From Actinomycetota bacterium (GTDB lineage: Bacteria; Actinomycetota; Actinomycetes; JACCUZ01), in the NCBI GenBank assembly GCA_030841035.1, contig JAVEDI010000046.1, positions 1-37,281 on the forward strand: a DNA stretch of 37,281 nucleotides, read 5' to 3'. Both the position numbers and the translations under genes were made by a program. The notes under the pieces are model-generated. The model did not search any database, had not been told where the DNA came from, and was given only the letters and a program-made list of their open reading frames with translations. Of the stretch, positions 28,101 to 34,141 are shown piece by piece; position 1 is the stretch's first letter; each line of letters opens with the position of its first letter.

Positions 28101-29790
28101 AGAAGTCGTCGGGCAGCACGACGCAGTTGGGGTCCTGCGGGTCGATGCACTGGTCGAGCTTGACGCCGTTCTCGTCCCGGTACCAGCCGGGGAACCCGTC
28201 GCTCGTGCCAGCCGCATCGGGCGCCACGGCGGCGAAGCCGCCGGTGCCGGTGCCGGTCACGTTCACGAAGTGCGGGCTGCCCTGGTCGTTGGACTCGACG
28301 ACCAGGCGGGTCGCGTGGTCTCCGGCCACCGAGGGCACGAAGATGACGTCCACCTGGCAGGCAGCGCCCGGGTCGACGAACTTGCCCGAGCAGGTGTCGC
28401 GGGTGACCAGGTAGTGGCTCGAGCCGGAGCCGTTGGAGCCGTCGAGGAACACCTTGTTGATCTTCAGCGGCGCCTGGCCGGTGTTGCCGATGGTCAGGGT
28501 CTTGGGTGCGCTGGTCGTGCGCACCCGCGTGGCCGGGAAGGCCAGGGCTGCCGGCGGCGCGGGGGTGAACTCGATGGAGGGCGCGTCGCCCACGTTGATC
28601 CCCCGGCCCGTCACGTCGACGCGCAAGGGCGAGCGCACGCCCCCCGTGGAGCTCACCTCGAGGGCTGCGGTGACCCGACCGGCGACGGCCGGGGTGTAGG
28701 TCAGGTCGACCGTGCAGGTCGCGTCGCGGCCGAGCACGAGGGCCGGCGTACATCCGTTGGTGGCACCGGGTACCGCGGAGAACGCGGCGGCGGCGTCGCC
28801 GGTCATCGTCAGGGCGCCGATGGTGACCGGTGCCTTGTCCAGGTTGGTGACCGTGAGGGTCTTCGCGGGGCTGGTGGTGAGCACGGTCTGGCCACCGAAG
28901 TCGAACGGCGACGGGTCGCCGGACAGCGAGCCGGCGGTCTTGCCGGCCACCGTGAACTGGTCCGTGGTCAGTCCCAGGTCGTGGTTGCCGCTGTCGAGGA
29001 TCGCGAAGGCGTTGCCTGCGGTGCCGCCGACGATGGTGTGAGGGGTGACCGCGTCACCGAGGTAGCCCTGCGGAGCCGCGGGCGCGACTGCGGGGTTCCA
29101 CCGCAGGAAGCCGTCGGCGGCCGTGCCGAAGACGCGGCTGGAACCCGCCTGTGCGAAGTTGCAGCGCGACGGTGCGACCGGGACGCAGCCGATGTCCTCG
29201 GTGCCCACGTTGGCGGGGATGGCGCCCGCGGCGTTCGTCGTGAGCGACGCGGTGCCGAACGGGTGGCGGAAGTGGTAGGTCGTGTTGGGGCAGAGACCGC
29301 TGGTGACCTTGACGCGGATCCGGCCGAAGACCATCTGGTCGCCGGCTGCGGGGGCGCCGTTCACGAACGCTCCCTCCAGGGCCAGCCGGACGGTTGCCTT
29401 GCCGGGCGCGGTGCCCAGGCAGCCGGCCGTCTGGACGATGTCCGAGTCGGCGAGCGCGTAGAAGAACTCGTCCGGGTAGTTGGTCGGGAACACCGTGGGC
29501 CGGGTCGGGTCGAACGTGTCGCTGGCCACGACCACACAGTTGGGGTCGTTGGGGTCGATGCACTGCTCGACGCGGTTTCCGGCGGAGTCCTCGTACCAGG
29601 ACGGGAAGCCGCCCACGGGATCGACCGTGGCGGCCGGGCGGCCCGCCGCGGCGGCCGGGGACGCGGCGGCCAGGACCCCGACCACCAGCATCTGCAGCAC
29701 GAGCGCGAGAACCGTACAGAGCGTGGAGCCGGACCGGATGACCGGCCGGCCTGAACCCGGCAACAGCCGGGAACGGGTGGACGTACTCAT
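25144..29790 (-). CDS. Large secreted repeat protein: three six-Cys modules with seven Ig-like (choice-of-anchor D / HYDIN-like) domains
   Basis: The 1548-residue product starts at ATG 29790 behind AGGAGG; the frame is open to 29850 but the signal peptide begins at this ATG. Residues 1-49 are a signal peptide (hydrophobic core 24-43, AAAAG near 46-50). Three copies of a module of about 225 residues follow at 60-284, 531-757 and 992-1221. Each starts GFPxWYxD, has QC-DPxDxNC, FPTNxPxEFFY-xxADSD, FGRxRxxVTxGLCPN, GC-PVAP-x-C(N/D)F, RWxPA-APAAPxGYxG, and ends FTVxGK, with six conserved cysteines. Ig-like domains with one cysteine pair each fill 285-530 (two), 758-991 (two) and 1222-1548 (three). 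There is no LPXTG motif or C-terminal helix, so it is probably released. I know of no named family for the module; adhesive or matrix roles are guesses. Confidence 0.88.
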   Translation of the reverse strand: MSTSTRSRLLPGSGRPVIRSGSTLCTVLALVLQMLVVGVLAAASPAAAAGRPAATVDPVGGFPSWYEDSAGNRVEQCIDPNDPNCVVVASDTFDPTRPTVFPTNYPDEFFYALADSDIVQTAGCLGTAPGKATVRLALEGAFVNGAPAAGDQMVFGRIRVKVTSGLCPNTTYHFRHPFGTASLTTNAAGAIPANVGTEDIGCVPVAPSRCNFAQAGSSRVFGTAADGFLRWNPAVAPAAPQGYLGDAVTPHTIVGGTAGNAFAILDSGNHDLGLTTDQFTVAGKTAGSLSGDPSPFDFGGQTVLTTSPAKTLTVTNLDKAPVTIGALTMTGDAAAAFSAVPGATNGCTPALVLGRDATCTVDLTYTPAVAGRVTAALEVSSTGGVRSPLRVDVTGRGINVGDAPSIEFTPAPPAALAFPATRVRTTSAPKTLTIGNTGQAPLKINKVFLDGSNGSGSSHYLVTRDTCSGKFVDPGAACQVDVIFVPSVAGDHATRLVVESNDQGSPHFVNVTGTGTGGFAAVAPDAAGTSDGFPGWYRDENGVKLDQCIDPQDPNCVVLPDDFFNPAQPLVFPTNFPEEFFYTVADSDIITTPGCNGSAPGKAFMRSAVEGAFTGAGPIPGDQMTFGRIRFAVTGGLCPNTTYTFTHPYGESTFTTNASGGLARARATDDVGCAPVAPDVCDFSEALSSRVFGGFLRWDPAVAPAAPAGYIGDATTLHSVVGAPYKPDGVHPANFFKITQANGDTVGETNQFTVMGKLRGPLEPSTKSLELPSTAVSSTSGNRPVTFTNTGIEPLTVNTLAISGVDAGDFNVAPGTCPGLTLGVGDSCTAQVSFSPTAVGDRDATLTVHHTGLNDPVLVALHGIGGAVGATPAISFTPRSATFVPLHVGKVSAPQTISVSNAGGNAALDVGAVSLGGANASSFSILHDSCSGTSLGSGEVCKVDVVFAPASAGSLTADLVVQDNAPGGTHTVALTGVGSNADPAVSATHDGDNGFPHWYQDSNGVRVGQCLDPADVNCIVLGDAGFNPASPTVFPTNFPAEFFYSIADSDALPTTGCGGQTTPGTAQLRVALEGSFANGAPAAGEQTTFGRLRISVTRGLCPNADYIFVTPYGPVPFTTNAVGGLARNQGTQDVGCAPVAPATCDFSAALGSRIAQSFPRWDPAAAPAAPVGYLGSPTALHKIVGGTYVPAGADGPVNYAAITDLAGNIESTTDRFTVSGKLAGPLVSDKNTVDLGHAQVGQTGDAQTITVTNVATSPTTISGVALTGANAGEFAIGTDSCSSATKATDTTCAVSVSFAPHSAGAKTATLRITPATGPVLTVKLTGIGDAATAPAISVTPGVLSFGTVTAPATPSLSTTVKNTGTAALNIGAVTIAGAAAGDFSVTSAPCGSIAPAGTCLITVKFAPKAIGARTASLSIAHNATGTPTQVSLSGTGAGSTFTISPSPVTFGTVNRNTTKTQSVTVKNSGTIAFRVGSASITGAQAASFAVVNNGAGCVATTLAPGKTCSITVSLRPTAAIGYSASLVVAGDTTSLPTTVSAGLTGTGK
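26128..29613 (-). repeat. Three-fold repeated coding unit (module copies at 29613-28939, 28200-27520, 26817-26128)
   Basis: The three module copies are similar over their whole length at protein level, by eye more than half of aligned positions being identical, and each is followed by a pair of Ig-like domains. The start-to-start distance is 471 then 461 residues, so the protein looks like triplication of a unit of roughly 1.4 kb, with an extra terminal Ig-like domain. Confidence 0.85.
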
Positions 29791-30097
29791 GGCAGACCTC
29801 CTGCGAGCGGGTGTACTGCCTCGACGGTCCGAGGAAGGCGCAGCTGTCACCAGCCCCCACCGGGTGAGCGGGGGCGCCTAAAATTGGGGGGGGTCGGGGG
29901 TGGTGCTACGACCACCCTCCCCTGGTCGCATCCCGTTGCTCGGTGAGCCCGTCCCGGCGACCCCGCGCACGGATCGTGCGCCTTCGGTCACGGCGTGTTC
30001 GAGTCGCCGACCTCACGCGGGCGGGGAGACCTGGCCGAGGGAAATCCGTCAGGTTGCGCCGACATAGTCGGGCAGACGGATCGAGAGGACGTTCTCC
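29791..30097. promoter_or_regulatory. Divergent intergenic region between secreted protein and two-component genes
   Basis: This 307-base stretch has no plausible gene. Next to the secreted-protein gene it holds the AGGAGG ribosome-binding site (29797-29803). Further right are an imperfect GCCCCC/GGGGGC hairpin (29853-29875), the only A/T-rich hexamer TAAAAT (29879-29884), a G8-TC-G5 tract (29886-29900) and a GGGTGGT/ACCACCC stem (29898-29917). Near the response regulator are the palindrome CCGAC-ATA-GTCGG (30059-30071), which includes CATAGT as a possible -10, and GAGAGGA (30083-30089) as its ribosome-binding site. Exact promoters are not assignable by eye. Confidence 0.5.
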
Positions 30098-30856
30098 ATG
30101 CCATACGCCCGCGATGGGGGCACCAGTGCGCCGCAGCGTGCGCAGGAGTCGCAGCCGAGCACGGTCCGGCTGCTCGTCGTCGACGACCACCGGACCATCG
30201 CCGACCTGTTGGCCGTGGCCCTGCGGCACGAGACCGACATCGAGTTCGTCGGCCACGCCGCCACCGCGCGCCAGGGCATCGAGCTGGCGGCGGCGCTGCG
30301 GCCGGACGTGGTGCTGATGGACTTCGCGCTGCCTGACCTCGACGGCCTGCAAGCCACCGCAGCGATCGTCGCCGAGCAGCCCGACACCCGCGTCATCCTG
30401 CTGACCGCCTCGTCCGAGCCGCGCCTGATCGCCCACGCCGCGGCCGTCGGCGCGTGCGCCTTCGTGCCCAAGAGCGCCGGCCTGGACGTGCTCCTGGACG
30501 CGGTGCGCGGTGCCCGGCAGGGTGCCATGGTCGTCGACCCCGGCCTGCTGGGCGCTCTCGCGGACCTGGCCGAGGGCACGTTGCGCCGGTCCGAGGAGTC
30601 GGCGACGGCCTCCGTCTCCCTGACCACCCGCGAGCGGGAGGTCCTCGGCATGCTCGCTGCGGGCATCGACGTGGGCGGGGTGTCCCGTCGCCTGGGGATC
30701 AGCCAGCACACCTGCCGCGGCTACGTGAAGAGCGTGCTGGCCAAGCTCGGCTGCCACTCGCAGCTGCAGGCGGTGGTCGTCGCGACCCGGCTGGGCCTGC
30801 TGGACCTGCCGCCCGATCAGCAGCCTGTCGCTCGCGCCGTCGGCTGGGGCGCCTGA
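30098..30856 (+). CDS. NarL/FixJ-family response regulator
   Basis: The 252-residue product has an N-terminal receiver domain (about residues 27-145) with VVDDHRT acidic residues, phosphoacceptor Asp75 in VLMDFALPDLDG, the switch segment LLTASSE and Lys in FVPKSAG. A linker leads to a LuxR-type helix-turn-helix (about 175-240: LTTREREVLGMLAAG, ISQHTCRGYVKSVLAKL). The GVSRRLGISQHTCRGYVKSV recognition helices are intact, so it should bind DNA when phosphorylated. The histidine kinase follows after three bases and is the obvious partner. The gene is divergent from the large secreted-protein gene, a candidate target. Confidence 0.93.
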   Translation: MPYARDGGTSAPQRAQESQPSTVRLLVVDDHRTIADLLAVALRHETDIEFVGHAATARQGIELAAALRPDVVLMDFALPDLDGLQATAAIVAEQPDTRVILLTASSEPRLIAHAAAVGACAFVPKSAGLDVLLDAVRGARQGAMVVDPGLLGALADLAEGTLRRSEESATASVSLTTREREVLGMLAAGIDVGGVSRRLGISQHTCRGYVKSVLAKLGCHSQLQAVVVATRLGLLDLPPDQQPVARAVGWGA

Positions 30857-30859
30857 CCC

Positions 30860-32257
30860 GTGACACGGCCCCGCTCGGCGGTCCGCCGGGCCCTCCTGCT
30901 GCACCTGGTGACGAGCCTGGTGGTCCTCGTGGTCGCCGGCCTCGGCGCCGTGGTGTGCGTGCAGCGGGTCGTGGCCGGCGAGGTGGAGCGCAACGCCGTC
31001 GCGGAGAGCCGGCTGGTCGCCCACGAGGTGTTCGCGCCGCTGGTGACCGACGGCGTTCGCGCCGGTGACCCGCGCGCACTGGCCGTGCTCGACCGGGCCG
31101 TGCGCTCTCGCACCCACGGCAGCCTGTTGCTGCGCGTGAAGATCTGGGATCAGCAGGGACGGGTGCTCTACTCCGACGCGTCCGCATTGATCGGCAAGCG
31201 GTTCCCGCTCGAGGACGACGACCTCGCGGTGCTGCGCACCCAGGGGTCCGAGTCGAACGTGTCCGACGTCAGTCGGCCCGAGAACGTGTTCGAGCGCGGC
31301 CTCGCCCCGGTGATCGAGGTGTACGTCGGTGTGCGTGACGCAGCCGACCGGCCCGCCGTCGTCGAGATCTACTTCTCGGCCGCCAACATGCACCGCCAGG
31401 AGGTCGAGCTCAGCACCCGCCTCACGCTGGTCTCGTTGCTGGCACTCGCCTTCCTCGCGCTGCTGCTGGTGCCGCTCTCGCTGCGACTGGCCCGCCGCGT
31501 CGAGCGCTACGAGAGGGAACGGCTCGCGATGCTGCGCCTGGCGGTCGACGCCTCCGCCGACGAGCGCCGCCGGCTCGCACGCGAGCTGCACGACGGTGTG
31601 GTGCAGGACCTGTCGGGCACCCGCTACGTGCTGGCATCGGTCGAGAAGCAGCTCGCGGACAGCGACCTGCCCGAGCTGAGGGGAACCGTGCGCATCGCGC
31701 TCGACGTGATCCTCGTGCAGATCGAGGCGCTGCGGAGCCTGACGTCGACGCTCTTCTCGCCGAACCCGGCCGGCACGGACGTGACCGAGGTGCTCGCCGG
31801 ACTGGGCCGTGACGCCGAGGCGCGCGGCCTGAAGGTTCGCCTGGACATCGGTCCCCTTCCGCCGCTGCCGGCGACCGTGGCCGAGTCGCTCACCCAGGTG
31901 GCCCGGGAGGCACTTCGCAACGTCGTGTCGCATGCCGGTGCAAGTGGCGCGACCGTCTCGCTCACCGCGAGCGGCGACGAGGTCACGCTGGTGATCGCGG
32001 ACGACGGCTGCGGGTTCCATCCCGAACGCGCCCACACCGTGCCGCTCGGTCACCTCGGCCTGCAGCTGCTGCAGGCCTCGGCCCAGCGGGCCCGGGGTTC
32101 GCTGACGATCGACTCGCAGATCGGCCGTGGCACCCAGGTCCGGCTGGTCATCCCCGTGCGCCGTGGCGAGCCGGACCTGGCCGACCTGTGGCCCGGTGCC
32201 GAACCGTCGCCGGCCGAGGAGCTCACGGCCGCCGCCGCGGGGTCCCGCTCCGGCTGA
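30860..32257 (+). CDS. Membrane sensor histidine kinase (HisKA_3/NarX type)
   Basis: The 465-residue product has a first membrane helix at about residues 12-35, an extracytoplasmic sensor region of about 150 residues (containing KIWDQQGRVLYSD and GKRFPL, like a small Cache-type domain), and a second helix near 189-210. The dimerisation/phosphotransfer motif is RRRLARELHDGVVQDLSG with phosphorylatable His244. The HATPase domain follows, with an N box around REALRNVVSHAGA and the G1 box DDGCGFHPE near 380. This architecture pairs with NarL-type regulators. GTG 30860 begins three bases after the regulator stop, so the two form an operon. The signal is unknown; extracellular sensing is likely. 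Confidence 0.93.
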   Translation: MTRPRSAVRRALLLHLVTSLVVLVVAGLGAVVCVQRVVAGEVERNAVAESRLVAHEVFAPLVTDGVRAGDPRALAVLDRAVRSRTHGSLLLRVKIWDQQGRVLYSDASALIGKRFPLEDDDLAVLRTQGSESNVSDVSRPENVFERGLAPVIEVYVGVRDAADRPAVVEIYFSAANMHRQEVELSTRLTLVSLLALAFLALLLVPLSLRLARRVERYERERLAMLRLAVDASADERRRLARELHDGVVQDLSGTRYVLASVEKQLADSDLPELRGTVRIALDVILVQIEALRSLTSTLFSPNPAGTDVTEVLAGLGRDAEARGLKVRLDIGPLPPLPATVAESLTQVAREALRNVVSHAGASGATVSLTASGDEVTLVIADDGCGFHPERAHTVPLGHLGLQLLQASAQRARGSLTIDSQIGRGTQVRLVIPVRRGEPDLADLWPGAEPSPAEELTAAAAGSRSG

Positions 32258-32287
32258 TCCGCCGCGTCGCCGTCGGCGTCGCGCCAG

Positions 32288-32293
32288 TAGCCT
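32288..32293 (+). promoter_or_regulatory. Putative -10 hexamer of leaderless lgt transcript
   Basis: TAGCCT lies 8 bases before ATG 32302 of lgt, with no ribosome-binding site between. The gap to the upstream kinase gene is 44 bases. Confidence 0.45.
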
Positions 32294-32301
32294 GGGGCGC
32301 G

Positions 32302-33204
32302 ATGACTCTCGCCTCCATCCCGAGCCCGACCACCGGCGTGTGGCACCTCGGGCCGTTCCCCCTCCGCGCCTACGCGCTGTGCATCATCGCGGGGGTCATG
32401 CTCGCGGTCTGGCTCGGCGAGAAGCGCTGGGTGGCGCGCGGCGGGCGGCCCGGCGACGTCACCGAGGTCGCGACGTGGATGGTGCCCTTCGGGATCGTCG
32501 GTGGCCGGCTGTACCACGTGCTGACGACCCCGCAGCCCTACTTCGGCGCCCAGGGGGAGCCGATCCACGCGCTCTACATCTGGCAGGGCGGGCTGGGCAT
32601 CTGGGGGGCGATCACGCTCGGCGGCATAGGCGCCTGGATCGGCTGTCGCCGCCGGGGCATCCCGCTGCCGCCGTTCGCCGACGCGCTGGCGCCGGGCATC
32701 GCCCTCGCGCAGGCCGTCGGCCGGTTCGGCAACTACTTCAACCAGGAGCTGTACGGCCGGCCGACCGATCTGCCCTGGGGACTGCAGATCGACCCGGAGC
32801 ACCGGCCCGACGGCCTGGAGGACCAGGCCACCTACCACCCGACGTTCCTCTACGAGGCCATCTGGGACGTGGGCGTCGCGGCCCTGGTGGTCTGGGCCGA
32901 CCGCCGGTTCAAGCTGGGCCACGGGCGGGCGTTCGCCCTCTACGTCGCGGCCTACACGGTCGGACGGTCCTGGATCGAGGCGCTGCGGGTCGACCCGGCG
33001 AACCGCCTGCTCGGGCTACGCCTCAACGACTGGACCAGCCTGGTGGTGTTCCTCGGGGCCGTGGCCTACTTCGGGGTGTCCGCCCGGCTGCGGCCCGGGC
33101 GGGAGACGGTGCACCGGGGCGCCCACGAGCCCCCTGGCCCGGGCACAGGCGCGGGCGAAGGCACGGACACGGACACGGACACGGACACGGAGATCACCGC
33201 GTGA
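32302..33204 (+). CDS. lgt: Prolipoprotein diacylglyceryl transferase
   Basis: The 300-residue polytopic membrane enzyme moves diacylglycerol from phosphatidylglycerol to the lipobox cysteine of prolipoproteins. The N-terminal WHLGPFPLRAYALCIIAGV is typical, and the family signature GRFGNYFNQELYG starts at residue 140. YHPTFLYEAIWD and the conserved GRSWIEALRVDP follow, with seven hydrophobic segments. The C-terminus beyond about 265 is a soluble, Pro/Gly-rich tail ending in Thr-Asp repeats. The frame is open upstream, but ATG 32302 is chosen for the -10 hexamer and normal N-terminus. The stop overlaps the next GTG by four bases. Confidence 0.95.
   Translation: MTLASIPSPTTGVWHLGPFPLRAYALCIIAGVMLAVWLGEKRWVARGGRPGDVTEVATWMVPFGIVGGRLYHVLTTPQPYFGAQGEPIHALYIWQGGLGIWGAITLGGIGAWIGCRRRGIPLPPFADALAPGIALAQAVGRFGNYFNQELYGRPTDLPWGLQIDPEHRPDGLEDQATYHPTFLYEAIWDVGVAALVVWADRRFKLGHGRAFALYVAAYTVGRSWIEALRVDPANRLLGLRLNDWTSLVVFLGAVAYFGVSARLRPGRETVHRGAHEPPGPGTGAGEGTDTDTDTDTEITA
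33161..33190. repeat. 6-base tandem repeat in the lgt 3' end
   Basis: ACGGAC is repeated about five times in tandem and encodes the Thr-Asp repeats at the Lgt C-terminus. The unit is a multiple of three, so copy-number changes keep the frame. Confidence 0.85.
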
Positions 33205-33938
33205 GCGTCCCCGAGGAAGCCCAGCAGCGGGCCGCGCACGAGCTCGAGCGCATCCAGCACGAGCACTCCGACGTGACCGGGGGCTGGCTGCGCCCGGCGG
33301 TCTTCGGTGCCTCCGACGGGCTGGTCAGCAACCTGGCCCTCATCGCGGGGGTGGCCGGCGGCACCAGCGACAGCCGGACCGTGCTGCTCGCCGGGTTGGC
33401 GGGCCTCGCGGCCGGCGCCTTCTCGATGGCGGCGGGGGAGTACATCTCGGTGCGCTCGCAGGCCGAGCAGGGACTCGCGGAGATCGAGACGGAGCGCATC
33501 GAGATCGCCCGGCGGCCGCAGGCCGAGGAGCGTGAGCTCGCCCAGATGTACGTCGCCAAGGGGCTCGAGCCCGACCTGGCCGTCGAGGTCGCCCGAGCGC
33601 TCTCCCGGGACCCGCAGACGGCGCTGGAGGTGCACGTCCGGGAGGAGCTCGGCCTGGACATGGGCGCCCTGCCGTCCGCCACGCTGGCGGCCGGGTCCTC
33701 CTTCGCCTCGTTCGCCGTCGGCGCTCTGCTGCCCGTGCTGCCCTACCTCGTCGGCGCCGCGGCGATCTGGCCGTCGGTCGTGCTGACCATGGCCGGGTTG
33801 TTCCTCTGCGGGGCGTTCGTCACCCGCCTCACCCCGCGGCCCTGGTGGTACGGCGGCCTGCGCCAGGTGGCCGTCGGCGCCGTCGCCGCCGCGGTGACCT
33901 ACGCCTTCGGCTCCATCGTCGGCGCCGGGCTCGGCTGA
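33201..33938 (+). CDS. VIT1/CCC1-family iron/manganese transporter
   Basis: The 245-residue membrane protein matches the VIT1/CCC1 family, which moves Fe2+ or Mn2+ out of the cytoplasm. Membrane segment 1 carries RPAVFGASDGLVSNLALIAGVAGG; the next has AGAFSMAAGEYISVRSQ, whose Met/Glu residues line the metal path. A cytoplasmic helical metal-binding domain rich in Glu follows (ETERIEIARRPQAEERELAQMY, near 95-117). Three more hydrophobic segments end the protein. GTG 33201 overlaps the lgt stop, so it is cotranscribed with lgt. The metal transported cannot be decided from sequence. Confidence 0.9.
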   Translation: MSVPEEAQQRAAHELERIQHEHSDVTGGWLRPAVFGASDGLVSNLALIAGVAGGTSDSRTVLLAGLAGLAAGAFSMAAGEYISVRSQAEQGLAEIETERIEIARRPQAEERELAQMYVAKGLEPDLAVEVARALSRDPQTALEVHVREELGLDMGALPSATLAAGSSFASFAVGALLPVLPYLVGAAAIWPSVVLTMAGLFLCGAFVTRLTPRPWWYGGLRQVAVGAVAAAVTYAFGSIVGAGLG

Positions 33939-33988
33939 CGCGCGGGGCCGCGCGATCCGGGGCCCGCCCGGCGTCCTGTGCACGCCGG
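33939..33988 (+). terminator. Two GC-rich hairpins after the lgt-VIT1 operon
   Basis: CGCGCG (33939-33944) pairs with 33949-33954 directly after the stop codon, and CCGGCGT (33968-33974) pairs with ACGCCGG (33982-33988). No T run follows. They lie before the gltB promoter region and plausibly end the upstream transcript. Confidence 0.5.
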
Positions 33989-33999
33989 ACCGGGTTCGT

Positions 34000-34030
34000 T
34001 TGACGGAAACATGTTCGTCACAGGTACCCT
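34000..34030 (+). promoter_or_regulatory. Putative gltB promoter with GlnR-like half-sites
   Basis: TTGACG (34000-34005) and TACCCT (34025-34030), spaced by 19 bases, resemble -35/-10 elements. Between them GAAAC (34006-34010) and GTCAC (34017-34021) are spaced by 6 bases, as in the central half-sites of a GlnR box; the outer half-sites are not matched. Confidence 0.45.
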
Positions 34031-34141
34031 GATCGTCGTACCGCAGGGCCAGCGCTGTCCCTCGGTCGATGCCACGCCGACGACCACCGGCCTGCCGCCT
34101 GCCGGTTCCCCCGGCCCGCCATCGACGAGAAGGACGCGACG

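Noticed and set aside
27010-29754. 914-codon open frame on the plus strand opposite the secreted repeat protein
   Set aside because: Its product is an Arg/Gly/Val-rich low-complexity sequence without signal peptide or domains, whereas the minus strand has a signal peptide, conserved repeats and a ribosome-binding site.
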